A stretch of 5,473 nt of DNA, taken from contig CAKZQX010000648.1 in the NCBI GenBank assembly GCA_937141995.1, positions 1-5,473 on the forward strand. The letters are read 5' to 3'. Position numbers and translations under genes: made by a program. This document shows positions 1 to 5,473 of the stretch, in pieces (the stretch's first letter is position 1; each line of letters starts with the position of its first letter). Origin of the DNA: an uncultured Chloroflexaceae bacterium (GTDB lineage: Bacteria > Chloroflexota > Chloroflexia > Chloroflexales > Chloroflexaceae). Below the pieces are notes generated by a model. That model worked only from the letters and a program-made list of their open reading frames with translations, ran no database searches and was not told the DNA's origin.

Positions 1-637
1 CCTGGTTGATGGCGCACAGAGCGTGCCGCATATGCCGATCAACGTGCAGGATCTCGGTATCGACTTTCTGGCGTTCAGTGGGCACAAAATGTGTGGGCCG
101 ACAGGTGCCGGAGTACTCTGGGGACGGCGCAAGTTGCTGGAGTCAATGCCGCCTTTCCTCGGCGGTGGGTCAATGATTAAGCTGGTCGAACTGGCGGGGA
201 GCAGTTATGCCGATGTGCCGGCCCGCTTTGAGGCGGGTACGCCGGCGATTGCCGAGGCAATTACGCTGGGTGAAGCGGTCGATTTTCTGAGCGAAGTCGG
301 TATGGAAGCGATTCACCGCTATGAGGATGAACTGCTGGAGTACATGCTCAACCGGCTGGGCGAGGTTGAAGGTCTGACGATCTATGGGCCGCATACGACC
401 GAAGCACGCGGCGCGGCGGTCTCCTTCGCGCTTGACGGCGTGCATCCACATGATGTTGCCGCAATTCTGGATGGCGAAGGGGTCGCGGTGCGGGCCGGTC
501 ATCACTGCACCCAGCCGCTTCATCGCCTGCTGAACGTTCCGGCGACAACCCGCGCCAGCCTCTATCTCTATAACATTCCAGAGGAGATTGATCGCCTGGT
601 CCTTGGTCTGGAAAAAGCAAAGGGGATGTTCTGCTAA
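1..637 (+). CDS. sufS: Cysteine desulfurase SufS, C-terminal half (5' truncated by window edge)
   Basis: This is a PLP-dependent class-V aminotransferase-fold enzyme that removes sulfur from L-cysteine as a persulfide, giving alanine, for cytosolic Fe-S cluster assembly. The first full codon is at position 2 and 211 codons are visible, about half of the usual length of just over 400 residues; the frame is already open at the window edge. Visible landmarks are VDGAQ at the start (the Asp that contacts the PLP ring nitrogen), SGHK with the Schiff-base lysine at codon 86-88, a FEAGTP segment, and RAGHHC with the catalytic cysteine at codon 506-508 followed by TQPLH. The RxGHHC loop marks the group II SufS type rather than IscS/NifS. 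The TAA stop overlaps the ATG of sufU by one base (TAATG), implying translational coupling to its sulfur acceptor. The protein ends in Cys, which is not a known functional feature. Confidence 0.96.
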   Translation, partial: LVDGAQSVPHMPINVQDLGIDFLAFSGHKMCGPTGAGVLWGRRKLLESMPPFLGGGSMIKLVELAGSSYADVPARFEAGTPAIAEAITLGEAVDFLSEVGMEAIHRYEDELLEYMLNRLGEVEGLTIYGPHTTEARGAAVSFALDGVHPHDVAAILDGEGVAVRAGHHCTQPLHRLLNVPATTRASLYLYNIPEEIDRLVLGLEKAKGMFC

Positions 638-1041
638 TGGACGATTTCTATCGTGAGTACATCCTGGAGCACTACAAGTATCCACACAACCATGGAACGC
701 TGGAGTCACCGACGGTTTCGCATGAAGAGCATAACCCGCTCTGTGGGGATGTCATTCAGATGGATCTGTTGATTGAGGATGGGGTGGTGCAGGATGTGCG
801 CTTTTCGGGGCGCGGTTGTGCTATCAGCCAGGCTTCGGCTTCAATCCTGACCGATGAGATTAAGGGCAAGTCGGTTGAGGAGGTCAAGCAGTTTAGCAAA
901 GAGGAACTGCTCGACCTGATCGGCATCCCGCTGGATAAAAACCCGGTGCGCCTCAAGTGTGCGTTGCTCTCGCTCAAGACGCTCAAGGCCGGGTTGTATG
1001 GGATAGGACAGATTGATTTTGATGATGAAGAACTCGGTTAG
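637..1041 (+). CDS. sufU: SufU, Fe-S assembly sulfur-acceptor/scaffold protein
   Basis: This 134-residue protein has the IscU/SufU fold and, in characterised Gram-positive systems, accepts persulfide sulfur from SufS and passes it to the SufBCD scaffold. The ligand set is complete: Cys36 and Asp38 in LCGDV, Cys61 in GRGCAISQASAS, and Cys108 in RLKCALLSLKTL. The CAISQASAS block and the Lys before the last Cys are SufU-like, not IscU-like (IscU has His there). The Cys61 to Cys108 spacing of 47 residues is shorter than in Bacillus SufU, which from memory carries an insertion of roughly 15-20 residues in this region; the rest of the length fits that loss. The ATG lies in the sufS stop overlap, with a purine-rich AAAGGGG at 619-625 as ribosome binding site. 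A paralogue is encoded at 4051-4464. Confidence 0.95.
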   Translation: MDDFYREYILEHYKYPHNHGTLESPTVSHEEHNPLCGDVIQMDLLIEDGVVQDVRFSGRGCAISQASASILTDEIKGKSVEEVKQFSKEELLDLIGIPLDKNPVRLKCALLSLKTLKAGLYGIGQIDFDDEELG

Positions 1042-1121
1042 CGCCAACCGGGTAGCAATAGACAGTGTTGTCACCAGAAGTTTTTGCGTACACAAGCACG
1101 GTAACGGTAAAACCTGAACAT

Positions 1122-1128
1122 GAGGAGG
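1122..1128 (+). promoter_or_regulatory. Strong ribosome binding site for sufB
   Basis: GAGGAGG lies 7 nt before GTG 1136 and 10 nt before a second GTG at 1139. An in-frame TGA at 1121-1123 overlaps this site, so the protein cannot start further upstream. Either GTG is possible; the first has the better spacing. The 94-nt spacer after sufU has no promoter that I can defend. Confidence 0.8.
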
Positions 1129-1135
1129 TACTGAA

Positions 1136-2551
1136 GTGGTGTCAGAACAGGTTAATCTACAGTTTGACTACTCCAAGTACGGTTTCCGCGAAGAAGAGCG
1201 GTATATATACAAGTCCCCCAAGGGGCTGAATGAGCAGATCATCCGGGAGCTTTCCGGGATGAAGGACGAGCCGGAGTGGATGCTCAAGCGCCGCCTGAAG
1301 GCGCTGGATGTGTTTAAGAAGAAGCCGGTACCGGTCATAGGCACCTGGGCCAACGCGGAACTGGCGGAGCTGGACTATGACCAGATCCACTACTTTGTGC
1401 GCGCAGGTGAGCGCCCGGAACATGACTGGGACGCCGTTCCCGCCGAGATTAAAAACACGTTCGAGAAGCTAGGTATTCCCGAAGCCGAGCGCAAGTTCCT
1501 GGCGGGCGTCGGCGCGCAGTACGAGAGCGAAGTTGTCTACCACTCCCTACGCGAAGAGTGGCAGAAGATGGGTGTCATCTTCCTGGACACGGATACCGGC
1601 CTGAAGGAGCATCCCGAACTGTTCAAGGAATACTTCGGTACAGTTATCCCCACGGCGGACAACAAGTATGCCGCGCTGAATACGGCAGTCTGGTCGGGTG
1701 GTTCGTTTATCTATATTCCGCCCGGGGTCAAGGTGGATATTCCACTACAGGCCTACTTCCGCATCAACGCTGAGAACATGGGCCAGTTTGAGCGTACCTT
1801 GATCATTGTGGACGAGGGCGCGGAAGGTCACTATATCGAGGGCTGTACGGCACCGATCTATAGCACCAACTCACTGCACTCAGCCGTGGTTGAGATTATC
1901 ATCAAGAAGGGCGCGAAGTTCCGCTACACCACCATTCAGAACTGGGCCAACAATATCTACAACCTGGTCACCAAGCGTGCGGTAGCCCACGAAGAAGCCT
2001 CGATGGAGTGGGTTGACGGTAACATCGGCAGTAAGCTGACGATGAAGTACCCGTCGGTCTACCTGATGGGGCGCGGCGCGCGTGGTGAGGTGTTAAGCGT
2101 GGCCTATGCAGGGAAGGGCCAGCACCAGGATGCCGGGGCGAAGATGGTCCATGTTGCGCCGGATACCACCAGCCGCATTACCAACAAGTCGGTGAGTAAG
2201 GATGGCGGGAAGACCACCTATCGCGGGCTGGCGAAGGTTGCACCGGGCGCGTACAACTCCAAGCTCAATGTCAACTGTGACGCGCTGATCCTGGATGAGA
2301 TCTCGGCCAGCGACACGATCCCCTACATCGAGATCGAGGAGGACCGCACTACCCTGGCGCATGAGGCCACCGTCGGGCGCATCGGTGAGGAGCAACTCTT
2401 CTACCTGATGAGCCGCGGTCTGGCCGAAGCCGACGCGCTCTCGATGATTGTGCTGGGCTTTATGGAGCCGTTCACGCGCGAACTGCCGATGGAGTATGCC
2501 GTTGAGTTGAACCGGCTGATCCAGCTTGAGATGGAAGGCTCGGTCGGCTAG
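1136..2551 (+). CDS. sufB: SufB, Fe-S cluster scaffold complex subunit
   Basis: SufB is the core scaffold protein of the SufBC2D complex, where persulfide sulfur and iron are assembled into a nascent cluster with energy from the SufC ATPase. At 471 residues it is full length and closer to the Gram-positive form (about 465) than to the E. coli one (about 495). The N-terminal helical region is followed by the right-handed beta-helix core with [14 protein letters not shown] at 187-200 and EGCTAP at 235-240. It has only two cysteines: Cys237, matching the E. coli Cys254 position, and Cys381 in VNCDALILD, matching E. coli Cys405. His409-Glu410 in LAHEATVG match E. coli His433-Glu434, the pair at the SufB-SufD interface. 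By my count 29 of 30 Lys codons are AAG, a stronger bias than in the neighbouring genes and consistent with high expression. It starts at GTG with a strong GAGGAGG. No sufC or sufD follows, so both are expected upstream of sufS. Confidence 0.97.
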   Translation: MVSEQVNLQFDYSKYGFREEERYIYKSPKGLNEQIIRELSGMKDEPEWMLKRRLKALDVFKKKPVPVIGTWANAELAELDYDQIHYFVRAGERPEHDWDAVPAEIKNTFEKLGIPEAERKFLAGVGAQYESEVVYHSLREEWQKMGVIFLDTDTGLKEHPELFKEYFGTVIPTADNKYAALNTAVWSGGSFIYIPPGVKVDIPLQAYFRINAENMGQFERTLIIVDEGAEGHYIEGCTAPIYSTNSLHSAVVEIIIKKGAKFRYTTIQNWANNIYNLVTKRAVAHEEASMEWVDGNIGSKLTMKYPSVYLMGRGARGEVLSVAYAGKGQHQDAGAKMVHVAPDTTSRITNKSVSKDGGKTTYRGLAKVAPGAYNSKLNVNCDALILDEISASDTIPYIEIEEDRTTLAHEATVGRIGEEQLFYLMSRGLAEADALSMIVLGFMEPFTRELPMEYAVELNRLIQLEMEGSVG

Positions 2552-2579
2552 GGCGGAACCCAACCAGATGTTGCCGGCG

Positions 2580-2601
2580 GGGGCGTTGCATGCAACGCCC
2601 C
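2580..2601. terminator. Perfect 22-bp palindrome after sufB, probable transcript-end hairpin
   Basis: The arms GGGGCGTTGCA and TGCAACGCCCC are exact reverse complements. As RNA they give a 9-bp GC-rich stem with a CAUG tetraloop (or a longer cruciform as DNA), 28 nt after the sufB stop. The downstream bases TCCGTTATG contain only a weak T run, so it is not a textbook intrinsic terminator. It could also act as a 3'-end stabiliser, or be one copy of a dispersed palindromic repeat; similar GC-rich palindromes recur between genes in Chloroflexota as I recall them. Being palindromic, it has no inherent strand. Confidence 0.6.
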
Positions 2602-2631
2602 TCCGTTATGCCCCGATAAGTATGGCCGGAT

Positions 2632-2646
2632 TGTCTGTTTCAGACA
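2632..2646. promoter_or_regulatory. Short dyad upstream of the Rieske gene, possible operator
   Basis: TGTCTG and CAGACA are perfect 6-bp inverted arms around a TTT centre. They lie 37 nt before the Rieske start, and CAGAC recurs at 2650-2654. The geometry suits a dimeric regulator, but I cannot assign it to a known family, and no convincing -35/-10 pair surrounds it. It may also be a small RNA hairpin. Function is not established. Confidence 0.35.
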
Positions 2647-2670
2647 GAACAGACTGCTTTGTTGAGTAAC

Positions 2671-2676
2671 GAGGTG
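2671..2676 (+). promoter_or_regulatory. Ribosome binding site fixing the Rieske ferredoxin start
   Basis: GAGGTG lies 6 nt before ATG 2683. This selects the ATG over the in-frame TTG codons at 2659 and 2662 and over GTG 2674, which is partly made of this same site. Confidence 0.65.
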
Positions 2677-2682
2677 AAACGC

Positions 2683-3000
2683 ATGGCTGCTGTACAGGTT
2701 GCTACTGTGGCGGAAATCCCCGAAGGAACTGCGAAAACTGTTGAGATAAATGGACACAAGATTGTTGTGTGTCATGCCGAAGGAACCTTCTATGCGCTCG
2801 ACAATACATGCTCGCACGCTGAGGCATCGCTCGGCGAGGGTGAAGTTGATAGCGACGAGTTGACCATCGAGTGCCCGCGACATGGATCGCAATTTAGCCT
2901 GGAAACCGGCAAACCACGCAACCTGCCTGCCTACGAGCCGGTTAGCACCTATACGGTAGCAGTTCGGGATGACGCGGTGTTTGTGGAGTATTCAGGTTAA
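2683..3000 (+). CDS. Rieske-type [2Fe-2S] ferredoxin
   Basis: This is a small soluble electron carrier of 105 residues with a single Rieske domain and no signal peptide or membrane segment. The cluster ligands are Cys43-x-His45 in NTCSHAEASLGEGEVD and Cys64-x2-His67 in ECPRHGSQF, separated by 18 residues, slightly more than the usual 15-17. LETGKPRNLPAYEPVSTYTV continues the fold as in NirD/BphF-like ferredoxins. The sequence resembles the small Rieske proteins encoded inside SUF operons of Actinobacteria, and its position between sufB and a sulfurtransferase supports a role in electron supply to, or use of, Fe-S assembly; this is inferred. ATG 2683 is preferred because GAGGTG at 2671-2676 sits 6 nt upstream. 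In-frame TTG codons at 2659 and 2662 and GTG at 2674 would add up to 8 residues but have no such site. Confidence 0.93.
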   Translation: MAAVQVATVAEIPEGTAKTVEINGHKIVVCHAEGTFYALDNTCSHAEASLGEGEVDSDELTIECPRHGSQFSLETGKPRNLPAYEPVSTYTVAVRDDAVFVEYSG

Positions 3001-3004
3001 GAAC

Positions 3005-3033
3005 TTGACTTTATCGGGGGTTGGCAGTACAAT
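3005..3033 (+). promoter_or_regulatory. Sigma70-type promoter for the sulfurtransferase unit
   Basis: TTGACT at 3005-3010 and TACAAT at 3028-3033 are separated by exactly 17 bp, each matching consensus at 5 of 6 positions. It begins 4 nt after the Rieske stop codon. Predicted initiation near 3040 gives a leader of about 125 nt before the GTG at 3165. It is the best promoter I see in the window and suggests that the rhodanese, second sufU and possibly the cysteine synthase form a unit separable from the upstream SUF genes. Confidence 0.75.
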
Positions 3034-3045
3034 GAAGCTACCGTT

Positions 3046-3115
3046 GGTCAGCCGATAGCGGTCAGCACGCAGGAGCCGAGGATGACGCCTGGCACCTGAC
3101 CGTTACCGGCTGGCC
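3046..3115 (+). promoter_or_regulatory. Long imperfect hairpin in the 5' leader of the sulfurtransferase gene
   Basis: Positions 3046-3065 pair with 3096-3115. Of 20 positions, 17 are Watson-Crick, two are G-U in RNA, and one is an A-C mismatch (3055/3106). The 30-nt apical part can form a further CAGG/CCTG stem (3070-3073 with 3088-3091). An alternative fold, CAGG-A-GCC (3070-3077) with GGC-A-CCTG (3091-3098), would disrupt the top of the long stem. The element lies between the -10 box and the AAGGAGG of the next gene, so it would be transcribed as leader RNA. I do not recognise it as a known riboswitch, and no T run follows, so attenuation is unproven. It could instead be a mobile palindromic repeat. 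Confidence 0.6.
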
Positions 3116-3164
3116 CGCATCTGTGAAGATAAAGCTAATCTATGCTGCGTTAAGGAGGTAGTTC

Positions 3165-4022
3165 GTGGCTGAGTATGCCAACCCCGGAGTATTGGTAAAT
3201 ACAGCGTGGGTCGCCGATCATCTGAACGATCCGAATGTACGGCTGGTTGAGAGCAACGAAGATATTCTGTTGTACGATACCGGTCATATTCCCGGTGCCA
3301 TCAAGATCGACTGGGTCGCCGACCTGAATGATCCGGTGACGCGGGATTACCTGGACCGCGAACGCTTTGAGCAGTTGCTCGGGGCAAAGGGTATCAGCAA
3401 CGATACCACGGTGGTCTTCTACGGCGATAAGAATAACTGGTGGGCAACGTATGCGTTCTGGGTGTTCAAGTTGTTTGGGCATAAGGATGCGCGGATTTTA
3501 AATGGTGGGCGCGCCAAGTGGATCGCCGAGGGCCGCGAGTTGACCAAAACGGTGCCCAACTACCCGGTAGCGACCTACCGTGCGCCGGAGCGGGATGACC
3601 GCCGGATTCGCGCCTTCCGCGATCAGGTGATGGAGCATCTCAAGCAGGCGAACCCGACACTGGTTGATGTGCGCAGTCCGCAGGAGTTCAGCGGCGAGAA
3701 GCTGCATATGCCGGAGTATCCGCAGGAGGGCACGTTGCGTGGCGGCCATATTCCCGGTGCGCAGAATATTCCCTGGGCGCAGGCGGCCAACGCCGACGGC
3801 ACCTTCAAGAGCCGCGCGGAACTGGAAGAACTTTACCAGGGCAAGGGCATTACGCCGGATAAGGATGTGATTGCCTACTGCCGCATCGGGGAGCGCAGCA
3901 GCCATACCTGGTTTGTGCTGACCTACCTGCTGGGCTATCCGCAGGTGCGCAATTATGATGGTAGCTGGACCGAGTGGGGCAACATGGTCGGTGTGCCGAT
4001 TGAGAAAACCTACCAGGGTTAA
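3165..4022 (+). CDS. Two-domain thiosulfate sulfurtransferase (rhodanese)
   Basis: This enzyme transfers sulfane sulfur from thiosulfate or a related donor to a thiophilic acceptor through a cysteine persulfide. It has 285 residues, the usual tandem-rhodanese length. The N-terminal domain (about 10-125) has [14 protein letters not shown] and Asp88 in FYGDKNNWW where an active domain carries Cys, so it is non-catalytic as expected. The C-terminal domain (about 145-280) has [24 protein letters not shown] and the active loop [13 protein letters not shown] with Cys239, the only cysteine in the protein. The CRIGERS loop is like that of the actinobacterial proteins named CysA2/CysA3 or SseA, which are not sulfate permeases despite the name. 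GTG 3165 is preceded by AAGGAGG at 3152-3158 with 6-nt spacing, and an in-frame TAG at 3159 excludes upstream starts. Only 28 nt separate it from the second sufU, suggesting a joint role. The in vivo donor is unknown. Confidence 0.94.
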   Translation: MAEYANPGVLVNTAWVADHLNDPNVRLVESNEDILLYDTGHIPGAIKIDWVADLNDPVTRDYLDRERFEQLLGAKGISNDTTVVFYGDKNNWWATYAFWVFKLFGHKDARILNGGRAKWIAEGRELTKTVPNYPVATYRAPERDDRRIRAFRDQVMEHLKQANPTLVDVRSPQEFSGEKLHMPEYPQEGTLRGGHIPGAQNIPWAQAANADGTFKSRAELEELYQGKGITPDKDVIAYCRIGERSSHTWFVLTYLLGYPQVRNYDGSWTEWGNMVGVPIEKTYQG

Positions 4023-4050
4023 ACCTGAGCAGTGAGAACCGGAGAACGAT

Positions 4051-4464
4051 ATGGATCGCCAGGACATTATTGACCACCTGCTTGATCACTATGAGACTCC
4101 CCGTTATCACGGAACACTTGCCGGCGCTGATGTCGTTATGCCTGGCGGTCATCCGGATTGCGGCGATGTCGTGACAATCTATCTTAAGGTTGACACCACC
4201 GGGCAGTTTATTGAAGGACTGGCATTTGAGGGTGAGGGTTGCTCGGTCAGCCAGGCGGCGGCGTCGATCCTGGCCGAGATGTTGCAGGGCGCGCCCCTGA
4301 CGCGGGTCGATGAGTTAGAGTTTACAGAGATGATTGATACCCTGGGCCGCGACGTGGTCAAGAGCCGGCAGCGCTGCGCAACTCTGGCGCTGGGGACACT
4401 CAAGGCAGCCGTGGCCCACTATCGTAAAGCCCAACAGCGGGAACAGGCGCTCACGGACGGGTAG
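4051..4464 (+). CDS. sufU: Second SufU/NifU N-terminal-like Fe-S assembly protein
   Basis: This is a 137-residue paralogue of the protein at 637-1041 with all four predicted Zn or Fe-S ligands: Cys37 and Asp39 in DCGDVV, Cys64 in GEGCSVSQAAASIL, and Cys109 in RQRCATLALGTLKA. Shared blocks with the first copy include HGTL near residue 20, CGDV, SQAxASIL and the CAxLxLxTLKA C-terminal helix, but the connecting segments differ, so this is an old duplication rather than a recent one. The Cys64-Cys109 spacing of 45 is also shorter than in Bacillus SufU. The residue before the last Cys is Arg, where the first copy has Lys. GGAG at 4041-4044 lies 6 nt before the ATG, and an in-frame TGA at 4033 limits the start. 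Its position right after the rhodanese suggests it may accept sulfur from that enzyme, but it may equally work with SufS; the sequence does not decide. Confidence 0.92.
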   Translation: MDRQDIIDHLLDHYETPRYHGTLAGADVVMPGGHPDCGDVVTIYLKVDTTGQFIEGLAFEGEGCSVSQAAASILAEMLQGAPLTRVDELEFTEMIDTLGRDVVKSRQRCATLALGTLKAAVAHYRKAQQREQALTDG

Positions 4465-4596
4465 AACCGGATTATGGTTTACCGACGGCAAGGTTAAGTG
4501 CATCATCAAACAGCAGGCATGCCCGAACAACACCGCGGAGCGAACCAGTAAACAGAGAAGTAGTACATTAACCAGATCACCCAGGAATAAGAGATT

Positions 4597-5473
4597 ATGA
4601 CTGCAACATCACTTGCTCCACAAACTGTTGATTACCGTACCCGGGTGCTGGATCTCGTCGGGAACACGCCGCTGGTGCGCCTGGAGCGGGTTGACCCGAC
4701 CCTGCCGGACGGTGTGCAACTCTATGCCAAAGCCGAGTGGTATAATCCGGGCGGCTCGGTCAAGGACCGCCCGGCATTCTGGATGTTGCGTGATGGTGAG
4801 CAGCGCGGGTTGCTGCGTTCCGGTATGCGCATCGCTGATGCCACCAGCGGTAACACCGGCATTGCCTATGCCACGCTGGGCGCGGCCATGGGCTACGAGG
4901 TAACGCTAGCGATGCCGGCCAATGCCAGCGCCGAGCGCAAACGCATTCTGCGTGCATTGGGAGCCGATCTGATCCTGACTGATCCGAACGAGGGGATGGA
5001 TCTTGCTATTCGCACTATCCGCGAACTGGTGGCCGAAGCCCCCGAGCGCTACTTCTACCCGGATCAATACAATAACCCGGCTAACCCGCAGGCCCACTAC
5101 GAATCGACCGGGCCGGAGATCCGGCAGCAGACCGAGGGTCGCGTAACCCATTTTGTGGCGGCGCTGGGAACAACGGGTACCTTTATGGGCACCTCCCGCT
5201 ACCTGCGCGAGCAGCAGCCGGCAATCCGGCTGTCGGCGGTGCAACCCGATAGTCCCTTCCACGCGCTGGAAGGCGTCAAGCATCTGCCGACAACCTCGCT
5301 GGTGCCCGGCATCTATGATGCCGACGTTGCTGACGAAATTATCGAGGTCAGCAGCGAGCAGGCGTTTGCAATGGCCCGGCGACTGGCGCGGCGCGAAGGG
5401 CTGCTCGTGGGCATCTCGGCGGCGGCGAATGTTGCGGCGGCGTTGCAGGTGGCACATAGCCTGGAGGCAGGCG
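4597..5473 (+). CDS. cysM: Cysteine synthase, CysK/CysM family (3' truncated by window edge)
   Basis: This fold-type II PLP enzyme replaces the side-chain leaving group of activated serine (O-acetyl- or O-phosphoserine) with sulfide or a protein-bound sulfur to make L-cysteine. The frame stays open from ATG 4597 to the edge, giving 292 codons of a family that is usually 300-330 long. Landmarks are LVGNTPLVRLE at 20-30, Lys56 in NPGGSVKDRPA (PLP Schiff base), the substrate loop TSGNTG at 83-88, the PLP phosphate loop GTTGT at 191-195, and GISAAAN at 272-278 with Ser273/274 region contacting the PLP ring. NPANPQAHYESTGPEI and THFVAALGTTGTFMG resemble mycobacterial CysM, but the HALEGVKHLP segment differs there, so the activated-serine substrate is open. 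An in-frame TAA at 4588 excludes earlier ATG/GTG starts. The ribosome site is weak (AGGA at 4583-4586, 10 nt away), and the 132-nt gap after the second sufU has no convincing promoter or terminator. Confidence 0.93.
   Translation, partial: MTATSLAPQTVDYRTRVLDLVGNTPLVRLERVDPTLPDGVQLYAKAEWYNPGGSVKDRPAFWMLRDGEQRGLLRSGMRIADATSGNTGIAYATLGAAMGYEVTLAMPANASAERKRILRALGADLILTDPNEGMDLAIRTIRELVAEAPERYFYPDQYNNPANPQAHYESTGPEIRQQTEGRVTHFVAALGTTGTFMGTSRYLREQQPAIRLSAVQPDSPFHALEGVKHLPTTSLVPGIYDADVADEIIEVSSEQAFAMARRLARREGLLVGISAAANVAAALQVAHSLEAG

Noticed and set aside
170..709. Open frame of 179 codons on the minus strand over sufS and sufU.
   Set aside because: It is antisense to two well-conserved genes, crosses their boundary, and shows no motif or ribosome site of its own.
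1042..1135. Possible promoter (TTGTCA at 1068-1073) and small dyad GACA/TGTC in the sufU-sufB spacer.
   Set aside because: The only -10-like hexamer nearby matches poorly and has a 15-bp spacer. The dyad has 4-bp arms, which is within chance expectation.
3159..3164. Alternative upstream start for the sulfurtransferase.
   Set aside because: An in-frame TAG at 3159-3161 blocks any earlier start, so GTG 3165 stands.
4465..4596. Possible promoter or terminator in the sufU2-cysM gap (AACC/GGTT arms at 4465-4468 and 4476-4479; GGCATGCC at 4516-4523; TACATT at 4564-4569).
   Set aside because: The arms are only 4 bp, the 8-bp palindrome is expected by chance, and no acceptable -35 lies 16-18 bp before TACATT. 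None is strong enough to call.
4906..5457. Open frame of 183 codons on the minus strand.
   Set aside because: It lies entirely inside the cysteine synthase gene, whose plus-strand frame has all family motifs. The minus-strand product has no recognisable domain and low-complexity Arg/His/Gln composition typical of a shadow frame.
1..5473. CRISPR array, tRNA or rRNA gene, insertion sequence or defence system.
   Set aside because: I saw no regularly spaced repeats, tRNA-like cloverleaf, rRNA segment, transposase or terminal repeats. The space is almost filled by recognised Fe-S and sulfur genes.

Overview
The window is a compact, all-plus-strand iron-sulfur cluster and sulfur-assimilation locus. 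It comes from a moderately GC-rich bacterium, most plausibly a member of the Chloroflexota (Chloroflexus/Roseiflexus-like). That assignment is an inference from the SufU-type rather than IscU-type SUF gene set, the Rieske protein next to SUF genes, the CRIGERS-type rhodanese, frequent GTG starts and the general protein character. No rRNA or other taxonomic marker is present.

Positions 1-2551 hold the end of a SUF operon. The C-terminal half of the cysteine desulfurase SufS overlaps the stop/start of the scaffold or sulfur-acceptor protein SufU by one base. After a 94-nt spacer comes the complete scaffold-complex subunit SufB. The order S-U-B matches the Gram-positive sufCDSUB arrangement, so sufC and sufD probably lie just upstream of the window. 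Immediately after sufB is a perfect 22-bp palindrome that probably marks the transcript end, followed by a smaller dyad in front of the next gene.

Positions 2683-3000 encode a small soluble Rieske [2Fe-2S] ferredoxin. Its stop codon is followed within a few bases by a very good sigma70-type promoter (TTGACT, 17 bp, TACAAT). This promoter should drive a second transcription unit with a leader of roughly 125 nt. The leader contains a long near-perfect inverted repeat (3046-3065 with 3096-3115) that matches no RNA family I recognise; it is the most interesting unexplained element here.

Positions 3165-5473 encode a two-domain thiosulfate sulfurtransferase (rhodanese), a second and divergent SufU paralogue, and a cysteine synthase of the CysK/CysM fold that runs off the right edge. 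Taken together, the locus joins cysteine synthesis, sulfur mobilisation from cysteine (SufS) or from thiosulfate-like donors (rhodanese), two SufU-type carriers, cluster assembly on SufB, and a small Fe-S electron carrier. The pairing of the rhodanese with the second SufU suggests a parallel sulfur-delivery branch, but this is an inference from gene order. All six gene families are known; the novelty, if any, lies in the arrangement and the structured leader.
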